IMG/VR virus record: IMGVR_UViG_3300045107_000306
Span: 1-36,378 of that record
DNA length: 36,378 bases
DNA from: a virus
Direction: 5' to 3' (one strand)
Position numbers and translations under genes: made by a program
Shown: positions 30,201 to 36,378 of the stretch, one piece after another
Layout of the letters: the number at the start of each line of letters is the position of its first letter
Position numbering within the stretch: position 1 is the first letter of the stretch
The notes under the pieces: model-generated
What the model was told of the DNA's origin: nothing
The model's input: only the letters and a program-made list of their open reading frames with translations
The model's database searches: none

Positions 30201-31345
30201 TCAACGACGCCATCCTGCAGCTCACCGACCCCAAGGCCTTCGCCATCGAGGAGCTGAAGCGGGCTCAGGAGGAACAGCGCAAGGCGCTGAAGGCCGCAGC
30301 CGACGCCGGCTACATCACCGCCGAAGTCTTCGCCGAGGCGTCGGCCAAGCTCGCCACTCTCGAGGGGCTGCAGCTCGCCGAGGTCATGAACCGCTTCTCG
30401 GACGCGGTGAACAAGAGCACCGAGGAGCTCGAGGAACAGGCGTCGCGCCTGCGGGGCTCGATTGTCGACCGCATCCTCGAGCTGACCGACCCCGCGGCCT
30501 ACCGCGTGAAGCGGGTGAACGACGACATCAATGCGCGCATCTCCGAGGCGCAGCCGCTGATCGCCGCCGGGGTCCTTGGTGAGGAGTTCCTGAGCTTGGC
30601 CGAGCAGCTGCGCGCGCTCGAGCTCGCCAAGCTGGCCGAGGAGATCGACGGGACCACGAAGGCCTTCCAGGACGCGCGACCGCGGCTCCTCTCCTGGCTC
30701 GACCAGGTGCGCGCCGGTCCGGCGAGTGAGACCTCGGCCCGGGCCCAGCGGGAAGAGGCGCTGCGGCAGTATCAGCGGGAGCTCGCCAAGGCGCAGGGCG
30801 GCGACGCGGCTGCTCTGGGCAGCATCACGTCTTACGCGGACCGGCTCATCGAGGCTGACCGGAGCGCGACGAGCTCGGCCAGCGCCCGGCTGGCGCTGCG
30901 GAACCAGGTGCTCGGCGAGATCGAGGGCCTCGCCGGCCGCGGCGCCCAAACCCCGGCTCAGGCGATCGCCCAGCTGCAGGCGCCGCTGGCGCAGCTGGCC
31001 CAGGCCTCGGCGGCCGAGCTGGCGGCGCTGACGCCGACCGGCAAGGCCGTGGTGATCGCCAACCTGCCCAGCATGCAGGCCATGTACGGCCAGGTGCTGA
31101 CCGGGCAGACCGACCGCCTGGTCGCGGCCAACGACCAGACCCGCGAGGAGATCGTGGCCGCCGTGAAGGCGCTGGCGGTCAACCAGGAACAGATCTTCAA
31201 GGCCTTCGCCGATCAGCTGCACGGGGCTCTGGCGGACCTCGCTCTCCAGGGCGCCGCGGCCGCGGCCGACCAGGTGGCCTTGCTGCAGGCCCAGGCCGAC
31301 GAGCTGCGCCTCCTGGGTGCCCGGGCGAGGGCGGACCGCTCATGA
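27287..31345 (+). CDS. Tape measure protein (lambda H-type)
   Basis: 1352 residues from a TTG. The N-terminal third matches the prophage tail length tape measure family: NPLMILIQQGPQIADVFQQA, then YAGLTAQAYEDMAARISKAT and HDLTLAQIKYIEKLEKSGQA. Residues about 420-720 are coiled coil. A strongly hydrophobic stretch at about 745-830 (for example ISGIAAAAPPIAAAAAVLYA) probably inserts in the host inner membrane at DNA entry; a shorter one is at about 143-165. By the usual 0.15 nm per residue the tail would be about 200 nm. Confidence 0.93.
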   Translation: MTDLVARLRLETTGGGQAAGEIRQVESALDQIPASAAAAGASFDRLSASQQAFVAQYSRGASAFASDSTKVAGGARLAGHEILNLSRNIADVGVSAAMNMNPLMILIQQGPQIADVFQQAAARGVSFKSALGELGGMALSVLGRGGPILVGVGVLGMLVAAFVEGSNEAADFQNTLAATGNYAGLTAQAYEDMAARISKATGESVRTSKAGISQLVATGQFSAATIEKMTLAAERYSQLTGKSTQEILKDYAGMSQGVTDWAVKHALAHHDLTLAQIKYIEKLEKSGQAERAYQQAMDDINASIQGRAVPAYGLLERTLHDVAAAASNMWDKLLGIGRPDTIEGQIEKAKARLAGLNSAYNSDLVKSGQGENVLRARRDTQLHLDLLQFNKAGIDQAAAAEAKRAQEEADKIRNAYPKGSKSSAGKFDGSDMAIEAAARAELQARMALTKNVEQVAALKLREIDAEQAIQRERVQRQVKEGSITKAAAKTVLAKQAEAAALQRELVRREEAAGIAARELERRQSIGGLLDRQATAEAAAARTASEANRIELAALNRRQALERDALAEKNRQAVQEKALTEAEAFALAVQLEATQQAERDQTTREQRARLEEEALRGAIASRENQVDLLASEGALLKSRVARNRVELQILKAQHDIERVKLQEVAASANSSKTEVAIAEARLRVLDKIQANEVKLLEQQTTLLETVTEATDAVAGLKNAFRRGDWARALAEFQRTIETAGDALRNQGLGGGLLTAGTAAAQLIGGRTGRVAGTSLGIAGFGLGVGTYAGTAAGAAALGSIGLSAGLISGIAAAAPPIAAAAAVLYAAAKIFNIGGKPSNKGAGVDLVTGQVTGDKRDQETESAARKAAETILGIQDALKSYGLDLKTTINGLVLGTRDPTQIYTSTGKTLTSAKGDVGAAVDTALKALIEGATFQSEAQKKLVESLVATGKGFDAINEALASYAAAQKIPQQINDAILQLTDPKAFAIEELKRAQEEQRKALKAAADAGYITAEVFAEASAKLATLEGLQLAEVMNRFSDAVNKSTEELEEQASRLRGSIVDRILELTDPAAYRVKRVNDDINARISEAQPLIAAGVLGEEFLSLAEQLRALELAKLAEEIDGTTKAFQDARPRLLSWLDQVRAGPASETSARAQREEALRQYQRELAKAQGGDAAALGSITSYADRLIEADRSATSSASARLALRNQVLGEIEGLAGRGAQTPAQAIAQLQAPLAQLAQASAAELAALTPTGKAVVIANLPSMQAMYGQVLTGQTDRLVAANDQTREEIVAAVKALAVNQEQIFKAFADQLHGALADLALQGAAAAADQVALLQAQADELRLLGARARADRS

Positions 31346-32901
31346 CCCAGACGGTGCTCCTCATCGAGATCCAGGTCGTATCGCCCGTGGGCGAGGCCGA
31401 GGTGCTGCGCTTCAGCGACCGGGCGATCCCGCCGATGCCGCCGACCGATGCCCTGCGGCCCAACGTGGCCTTCGAAAGCCGCATCCAGGAGCCGCCGGCG
31501 CTGCGCCGGATGCTGTTCGACAACATCGAGACGCTCGCGCCGTCTCTTGGCGTGGGCGCGCTGACGCTGGCCAACGCGGACCGGGGGCTGGATGTCTACG
31601 AGGGGTATGCCTGGCGCGAGATCGCGGTGTGGGTGTGGAACGAAGGCACGCCCTCGGCCGAGGCGACGCTGGTCCTGAGGGGCTTGTGCGCCCAGCCTGC
31701 CTACTCGCGCGGATCCGGCCAGCCGAAGCGCGTGAGGGTCGACCTCTACGACTACGGCCGGGAGCTCTCGAAGACCGTTCAGACGACGCTCTACGCCGGT
31801 TCGAACGACGGCGGCGGGATCCTCTATGAAGGCGCGGCCGGTGACCTGAAGGACACGCCCAAGCCGCTTGCGTGGGGCGATCTCCGCACGGCGCACATCC
31901 CGGTCCCCATGGTGAACCCGGCCGAGCAGGCCCACCAGCTGCACGACGGCCCGGTCCAGGGTTCGATCGCACTCTTCGACCGGGGGGACGACTTCGGCCT
32001 GGCCGCAGACGGCGACCTGGTCGGGGCGGCGTTCGACGCGGCCGCCCCTGCGGCGGCCCACTGGGTGTCGGACAAGAGCCGCGGCCTCGTGAAGTTCAAC
32101 TCCGCGCCTGTCGGCCAGTTCACGGCGGGCTTCAAGGGCGACGCGGCGGGCGGCTACGTGGAGACCGCCGGTCCCATCCTGGCGCGGATCCTGGCCAAGG
32201 CCGGGGTGCCCACGGCCCGCATTTCCCCCACTGTCGCAGCGCTCGCCTCGACCGCCGTGATGGGGGTCTACGCCCAGGAGCCCGTGCAGCTGGGCGAGCT
32301 GGTGCGCTTCGTCGCGGCCGGCGCGCCCGCCGCCGTCTCCCCCGACCGGGAGGGCGTGTGGCGCGCGATTCCTTGGGGTCCGCCGGCGGCCACGGCGGAC
32401 TTCGAGGTCGGCGAGTACGAGCTGGTGGACGAACCTGTGTCCGATGAGGTCGCGAGCGCGCCGATCGGCGAGGTGCGCGTGGGCTACGGGCGGGTGTGGC
32501 GTACGTTCACGGGAACGGAGCTGGCGCCCGACCTGGTGGGAACCGACGAGCAGGCCCGCCTGGCGGCCGAGTATCGCTGGGCGGTGGATCCCGACGCCGG
32601 CGTGAAGGCGCGGTTCCCCGACACCTGGCGCACGGTGGAGATCCGCACCGCGCTGCGCGCTCAGGCAGACGCGGTCGCCCTGGCCGCTCAGCTGAAGGCG
32701 CTGCTGGCGCTGAAGGCCGATGGCAAGCCGCGGCGGTTCTGGCGGCTGACCGTGCAGCTCGAGCGCGCGCTCGCTCAGGAGCTGGGGCAGACGGCGGCGC
32801 TGGACATCCCGTCGCAGGGCCTGGTCGGCAACTACCTGCTGGTCGGCGAAGAGCCGGCGCGGCCGCGCCGCAACCTGGCCGTCTGGACCGTGTGGGGCTG
32901 A
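31342..32901 (+). CDS. Distal tail/hub protein
   Basis: 519 residues, ATGA overlap with the tape measure gene. Mostly beta-rich, with YEGYAWREIAVWVWNEGTPS in the N-terminal part and GKPRRFWRLTVQLERALAQE and LGQTAALDIPSQGLVGNYLL near the end; the latter resembles the barrel ends of tail hub proteins. By order, directly after the tape measure, it should be a distal tail or hub component of the non-contractile tail. The family is not certain. Confidence 0.72.
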   Translation: MTQTVLLIEIQVVSPVGEAEVLRFSDRAIPPMPPTDALRPNVAFESRIQEPPALRRMLFDNIETLAPSLGVGALTLANADRGLDVYEGYAWREIAVWVWNEGTPSAEATLVLRGLCAQPAYSRGSGQPKRVRVDLYDYGRELSKTVQTTLYAGSNDGGGILYEGAAGDLKDTPKPLAWGDLRTAHIPVPMVNPAEQAHQLHDGPVQGSIALFDRGDDFGLAADGDLVGAAFDAAAPAAAHWVSDKSRGLVKFNSAPVGQFTAGFKGDAAGGYVETAGPILARILAKAGVPTARISPTVAALASTAVMGVYAQEPVQLGELVRFVAAGAPAAVSPDREGVWRAIPWGPPAATADFEVGEYELVDEPVSDEVASAPIGEVRVGYGRVWRTFTGTELAPDLVGTDEQARLAAEYRWAVDPDAGVKARFPDTWRTVEIRTALRAQADAVALAAQLKALLALKADGKPRRFWRLTVQLERALAQELGQTAALDIPSQGLVGNYLLVGEEPARPRRNLAVWTVWG

Positions 32902-32903
32902 CC

Positions 32904-33776
32904 ATGACGCTCGGACGGTTCACCGACATCAACCTGGCCCTAGAGGCCGAGATCTCCGGCCCCGAGGGCGGCTGGTCGCCGGCGTTCCCGCTGGCCAACC
33001 TGCTCAGCGAGGAGAACTACGTAGGCGCGCCGGCCCGGTGCCTGGCCGCCACCGACCTGGCGCTGAGCCGGTTCGAGATCGTCTTCCCCGAGCCCTGCTC
33101 GCCGACGCTGCTGTCGATCTTCTTCCACACCATGAGCCTGGGCGCGCGCTACCGGGTGACGGGCGCCCTCGAGGACGCGTCCTACACGGCGCCCACGCTC
33201 GCGACCGGCTGGCAGTGGGTCTACCCCTCGATCTACGACCCGGAGGAGCTGGACTTCGGCGTCGAGAACTTCCTCGCCGGCACCGTGACCCTGGACGAGC
33301 TCGACCTGCTGAAGCGGCACATGTTCGCGCCGCTGGCCGAATCCCTGGTGGACCGCCTGCTGGTGGAGCTGGACGACCAGGAGCACCCGGACGGGTTCTT
33401 CGACGTGGGCGGCGTCCACGTCGCGGCCGGCCTCTCGCCGCTCATCAACTTCGACCGCGGGCGGGAGCTGTCGGTCCAGCCGCGCGACCTGGTCGACGAG
33501 GCGCCGTCAGGCCGCCGGTTCGCCGATCGCCGGCCGCCGCGGCGCGTGCTGAGCGTGAGCTACAGCAACCTCACCGACCCCGAGGCCCGCCGGTTCATCG
33601 ACGCGGCCATGCGCGCCCGGTCGGTCGGCACCGTGGTCTTCGTGCCCAACCTGGACGACCCGACCGCGACCCTTCGGGAGGCCTTCCCCGCCAACTTCGG
33701 CAAGACGCCCAGCGCCGGCATCTCCTGGCCCGGGCTGGCCCGCGTCGCCTTCACCCTCGAGGAGATCCTCGCTTGA
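32904..33776 (+). CDS. Tail tip/baseplate structural protein
   Basis: 290 residues starting MTLGRFTDINLALEAEISGP. The segment SRFEIVFPEPCSPTLLSIFF, with a galactose-binding-like pattern, is followed by an alpha/beta part (RRVLSVSYSNLTDPEARRFI, VGTVVFVPNLDDP). Similar proteins follow the hub gene in B3/D3112-like phages. The start is two bases after the hub stop. Confidence 0.7.
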   Translation: MTLGRFTDINLALEAEISGPEGGWSPAFPLANLLSEENYVGAPARCLAATDLALSRFEIVFPEPCSPTLLSIFFHTMSLGARYRVTGALEDASYTAPTLATGWQWVYPSIYDPEELDFGVENFLAGTVTLDELDLLKRHMFAPLAESLVDRLLVELDDQEHPDGFFDVGGVHVAAGLSPLINFDRGRELSVQPRDLVDEAPSGRRFADRRPPRRVLSVSYSNLTDPEARRFIDAAMRARSVGTVVFVPNLDDPTATLREAFPANFGKTPSAGISWPGLARVAFTLEEILA

Positions 33777-34333
33777 GCGCCGCTCTCGACCGCCTGACCA
33801 ACGGCTACTGGAACATCTCGCTGCGCTCCGGCGCGAACCCCGGCGGCCTGTCGGGCCCGGGCGCCGTGCGCGCCAACTGGGCGGCCATGCTGGCGGACAT
33901 CGCCGCGGTGATCGCCGAGGGCGCGCAGAGCAACATCGAGGCGGCGCAGGCGGCCGTCTCCGCGCTGCAGGCCCCGGGCACGTTCGCCACGTCGACCAAC
34001 GAGCTGACCATCCCCGGCGTCGTGGGCGGGCTGATGAACTTCTCGATCCAGGAGGCGGGGAAGCTCTTCATCCCGGGCGACACCTGCCTGTTATCGGCCG
34101 CCGCGCCCAACGCGCTGAACAGCGTGCTCGGCCGCCTCGAGGCGTTCGATCCCGTCGCGAAGACGGTGTCCCTGCGGGTCGAGTTCAAGGCCGGCGTCGG
34201 CACCTTCAGCAGCTGGAAGCTGCGCTTGGCGGCGTCGCTCGACACCACCCTGACCGGCCGCGTGGCGGCCTTGGAGACCGCGAATGCGAAGCAGCGCAGC
34301 GACGCGCTCTTCATCGCCAAGGAGTTCATCTGA
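33773..34333 (+). CDS. Putative tail fibre-connecting protein
   Basis: 186 residues from a TTG in a TTGA overlap. The N-terminus has AALDRLTNGYWNISLRSGAN, then a helical oligomerising stretch (NIEAAQAAVSALQ) and a beta domain (ELTIPGVVGGLMNFSIQE). A trimeric fibre or adaptor at the tail tip is a reasonable guess from position; no family was recognised. Confidence 0.62.
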   Translation: MSAALDRLTNGYWNISLRSGANPGGLSGPGAVRANWAAMLADIAAVIAEGAQSNIEAAQAAVSALQAPGTFATSTNELTIPGVVGGLMNFSIQEAGKLFIPGDTCLLSAAAPNALNSVLGRLEAFDPVAKTVSLRVEFKAGVGTFSSWKLRLAASLDTTLTGRVAALETANAKQRSDALFIAKEFI

Positions 34334-34668
34334 TGTCCGCGCTGATCAAGCCGATCCAGCTCACGGGGACGACCGGCCTGGTGACGATCTACCAGGTGCC
34401 CTTGAACAAGAAGGCGCGGATCGACCTTCGGGCCTGCAACATCCATGGCAGCCAGGACGGCTACGCCGACGTCTACATCGATGACCCGGACGTGCCCGCC
34501 AATTCCGGCTACCGCGCCCGGAACTTCTACATCCCCTTCCAACAGGTGGGGAGCGCGCCGGACCTCGAGTACGGCCTGGTGCTCACCGAGAACCTGAAGG
34601 TGCAGATCCGCGCGAGCGGGGCCAACACCATCGCCTTCTCCCTGACGGGCGTCGAAGACGATGAATAG
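34333..34668 (+). CDS. Small beta-sandwich tail protein
   Basis: 111 residues. The pattern GLVTIYQVPLNKKARIDLRA, ADVYIDDPDVP and VLTENLKVQIRASGANTIAF is that of small phage beta-sandwich proteins linked to tail fibres, in which a (T)LYxVPxGK-type start is followed by hydrophobic strands. TGATG overlap upstream and 8-base overlap downstream. Confidence 0.68.
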   Translation: MSALIKPIQLTGTTGLVTIYQVPLNKKARIDLRACNIHGSQDGYADVYIDDPDVPANSGYRARNFYIPFQQVGSAPDLEYGLVLTENLKVQIRASGANTIAFSLTGVEDDE

Positions 34669-35455
34669 GAACGCCTACATCGGCGACGTGGGCGGCGCAG
34701 CGGCCGTGCCGATCCATCCGGACGCCCGGGCCTACTTCGAGCGGATGACCACGCCGCCGACGCCGGCGTTCCGAGAGGCCTTCAATTGGGCCGTGGGACG
34801 CTGGGTGAAGATCGGCGTCTGGAAAGGCCTGGTGAAGGGCCTCTGGATCCTGGCGGCCGACACCTCGCAAGCGGCCCTGCTGAGCGCGATCGGCGACACC
34901 CCGCGCGACGCCGTGGTCGTGGGAACGGCGCCCACTTTCACGGCGCGAAAGGGCTTCTCCGGCTTCAGCGCCACCAAGCAGGTGAAGTTCCCCATCACGG
35001 CCACGATCCTGGCCAGCGACGACGTCTACAGCTTCGCCGCCCTCAAGGCGTCGGAGAAGTACGACGGCGGCATCGGCGTGAACCACTACGGCGCGATGAT
35101 CCAGTGCGACGGGGGCGCCAACTACCAGCGGCCGGGCAACTACGAGTTCGTCAACGCCGCGACCCAGGGCATCTCGTTCGGCGGCATCGCAAGCCCTTCA
35201 GCCCAGACCCTGCTGGTCGGGGGCGGCAAGGCCGGCCGCATCATTACGCCGGGGATCTACGACCGGCCGATCGGGGCGCCGGCGGCCACGCCCAGCGCGC
35301 GCAGCTCGAACTACATCACGACGGCGCATGCCGTGAACAACCTCGACCTCTTGAGCGCGTACGGCTTCCTCGACGCGGCGGCGACCGTCGACCAGTGCCG
35401 CAAGTTCATCTCGGTTCTCTCGGCCATGCTCGAGCAGCTGGGGGCGCTGGACTGA
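34661..35455 (+). CDS. Putative receptor-binding/tail surface protein
   Basis: 264 residues. An N-terminal helical part (DARAYFERMTTPPTPAFREA, NWAVGRWVKIGVW, LWILAADTSQAALLSAIGD) is followed by a glycine-rich beta domain reminiscent of lectin-like folds (FTARKGFSGFSATKQV, YDGGIGVNHYGAMIQCDGG). Proteins of this build lie among the tail fibre genes of many phages and prophages. The C-terminal helix (QCRKFISVLSAMLEQLGAL) fits end-capping of a lectin-like sandwich. Host receptor binding is inference. Confidence 0.68.
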   Translation: MNRNAYIGDVGGAAAVPIHPDARAYFERMTTPPTPAFREAFNWAVGRWVKIGVWKGLVKGLWILAADTSQAALLSAIGDTPRDAVVVGTAPTFTARKGFSGFSATKQVKFPITATILASDDVYSFAALKASEKYDGGIGVNHYGAMIQCDGGANYQRPGNYEFVNAATQGISFGGIASPSAQTLLVGGGKAGRIITPGIYDRPIGAPAATPSARSSNYITTAHAVNNLDLLSAYGFLDAAATVDQCRKFISVLSAMLEQLGALD

Positions 35456-35817
35456 TGGCTCGTTGGCGCAAGAACGGCGGGCCGGCCCGCGACCTTCCCG
35501 ACCGCGACCAGGACGAGGCCGGCAGCGTCTGGACCGACCTGGCGAACAGCCCGGACGCGCGCGCCGCCTGCGGCTGGGCGCCGGCCGGCACGCCGGACCA
35601 GGTGAGCCTGGCCGGGTTCCGGATCGCGCTGATCGACGCCGGCCTCGCCGAGGCGTTCGACGCCTGGCTCGAGGCGCAGCCGGCGCAGGCCAAGGCCTAC
35701 TGGCGCTCGACCCCCTACGTGCGGCCCGGCGGGCGCCTCGCCGCAGCCGCCGCAGGCCTGGGCTTGTCGGCCGGAGACGTGGACGAGCTGCTGTTCGCCG
35801 CCGAGGCGGCCGAGTGA
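35455..35817 (+). CDS. Tail-associated small protein
   Basis: 120 residues, TGATG overlap with the gene above. The second half has the arrangement SLAGFRIALIDAGLAEAFDA, the central QAKAYWRSTPYVRPGGRLA and the end LGLSAGDVDELLFAAEAAE. This is a pattern I know from small proteins beside tail fibre genes (a short four-helix unit). Possible tail-fibre assembly factor. Confidence 0.65.
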   Translation: MARWRKNGGPARDLPDRDQDEAGSVWTDLANSPDARAACGWAPAGTPDQVSLAGFRIALIDAGLAEAFDAWLEAQPAQAKAYWRSTPYVRPGGRLAAAAAGLGLSAGDVDELLFAAEAAE

Positions 35818-35836
35818 CCCTGAAAGGACGCCTGTG

Positions 35837-36184
35837 ATGGACATGGAACCCGGCGTGTTCGACGCCCTGATCGCCGCCGGCGAGCATGAGAGCGAGCCGG
35901 TCAGCCTCGGGCCGGCGGAGCGCCTGCACCGGATCGACATGCCGGCCGGGTGGGACGCCGCGCCGATCACGCTGCAGGCGCAGTCGGCGGAGGGCGTCTG
36001 GCGGCCGATCTACACCGACGCGGCCGAGTATGTGGTGTCGACGGCCGCGCCCGGCCGCTCGATCGTCCTGGACCAGGCCGTGACCTTCGGGATCAGCGCC
36101 GTGAAGGTGATCTCCGGTCCCTCCGGCGCGCCGGTGAACCAGTCGGCCGACCGGCTGCTGAAGCTGGTGACGGCCCCGCTGTGA
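35837..36184 (+). CDS. Small beta-rich phage tail protein
   Basis: 115 residues. The pattern with LHRIDMPAGWDAAPITLQAQ, VWRPIYTDAAEYVVST and KVISGPSGAPVNQSADRLLK is common in short phage structural proteins encoded by fibre operons. AAGGA lies ten bases before the ATG; a GTG one codon earlier is possible. It overlaps the last gene by 4 bases. Confidence 0.68.
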   Translation: MDMEPGVFDALIAAGEHESEPVSLGPAERLHRIDMPAGWDAAPITLQAQSAEGVWRPIYTDAAEYVVSTAAPGRSIVLDQAVTFGISAVKVISGPSGAPVNQSADRLLKLVTAPL

Positions 36185-36378
36185 ATCGCTACCGCGACAG
36201 GATCCGGAGGGCCGTCTTCGCGCGGCGTTACCTCCCGCCCATGGGCGAGGCGGACACCACGCCCGACCCGTTCGTTTTCATCGACGTGGATGGGGCGACG
36301 CCCGGCCAGGTGGTGGCGTCCAACATCATCACGATCACCGGGATCGACGCGCCGACGCCGGCGGCGATCTCGATGTCC
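36181..36378 (+). CDS. Ig-like domain phage protein, 5' part (partial)
   Basis: 66 codons from a GTG (GTGA overlap) and still open at the window end. After a basic leader (MNRYRDRIRRAVFARRYLPP), the segment FVFIDVDGATPGQVVASNII followed by TITGIDAPTPAAISMS matches the opening strands of Ig-like repeats found in phage surface proteins. Probably a fibre or capsid-surface adhesin; the rest lies outside. Confidence 0.7.
   Translation, partial: MNRYRDRIRRAVFARRYLPPMGEADTTPDPFVFIDVDGATPGQVVASNIITITGIDAPTPAAISMS

Larger units (their letters stand above)
481..36378 (+). mobile_element. Mu-like transposable prophage with siphovirus-type tail (right end not in window)
   Basis: The gene order is that of transposable phages: repressor, Ner, MuA transposase, MuB ATPase, Gam, GemA, Mor, lysis, terminase gp27/gp28, portal gp29, gpF, protease/scaffold, major capsid gpT, then tail. 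The left boundary is estimated from a group of repeats at 478-603 that resemble transposase end sites; TGT at 481-483 would fit the TG that begins Mu-family ends. No right end, terminal repeat partner or target duplication can be checked, since the element runs off the window. All recognised phage modules look intact, so the prophage may be functional. Confidence 0.9.

Noticed and set aside
28730-31222. Minus-strand 830-codon open frame opposite the tape measure gene
   Set aside because: Shadow of the tape measure coding sequence; no start context or domain.
1-36378. CRISPR arrays, rRNA or tRNA genes, insertion sequences
   Set aside because: Reading for regular direct repeats, conserved RNA cores and terminal inverted repeats around transposase genes gave nothing beyond the phage's own MuA.

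Overview
The window is about 68-70% GC and holds most of a transposable (Mu-like) prophage inserted in an alphaproteobacterial chromosome. Codon use and the style of the phage genes suggest a Caulobacterales-type host (Caulobacter, Phenylobacterium or Brevundimonas). That host call is an inference; no 16S or other marker is present. Bases 1-114 are the 3' end of a host FAD-dependent oxidoreductase gene. The phage left end probably lies near 480. The right end is beyond the window, because the last gene is still open at 36378.

Layout. (1) 478-2232, lysogeny control: three short repeats that may be transposase end-binding sites, a secreted protein encoded directly behind a leftward LexA/CI-type repressor (S24 peptidase), an operator region, and a rightward Ner-like regulator. 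(2) 2235-6900, transposition: a ParB-like protein, two small proteins, the MuA-type DDE transposase and the MuB-type AAA+ ATPase. (3) 6915-11792, a tightly packed early operon of small genes. It includes a Gam-like DNA-end protector, a stand-alone DnaA domain IV protein, a second ParB-fold protein and a GemA/gp16-like regulator, plus several genes I cannot identify. (4) 11789-12166, a Mor-like activator. (5) 12264-19709, late operon 1: endolysin, an unusual membrane/lipoprotein gene, DUF1353, a TraR/DksA zinc finger, DUF2730, a gp26-like protein, small and large terminase, portal and MuF head protein. (6) 20052-26446, late operon 2: protease with nested scaffold, decoration protein, capsid, head completion and tail terminator genes, tail tube. 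(7) 26560-36378, a siphovirus-type tail: chaperones joined by a -1 frameshift site, a lambda-H-like tape measure, distal tail proteins and receptor-binding or fibre genes. No contractile sheath gene is present, so this is a Mu-type replication and head module joined to a long non-contractile tail.

Regulation. Two identical 23-bp blocks containing the dyad GCGGACA-AC-TGTCCGC lie just upstream of late operons 1 and 2, each about 42-44 bp upstream of a plausible transcription start. This is the geometry of Mor/C-dependent promoters of Mu. The Mor-like gene ends three bases before the first copy and is the only such regulator seen, which suggests a one-step switch in place of Mu's Mor-then-C cascade. 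The second promoter would give a nearly leaderless transcript.

Most genes overlap by 1-8 bases (TGATG, GTGA, TTGA junctions), so the reading frames and starts are well constrained. The main open functions are the small early genes, the secreted protein and the C-terminal domain of the MuF protein.
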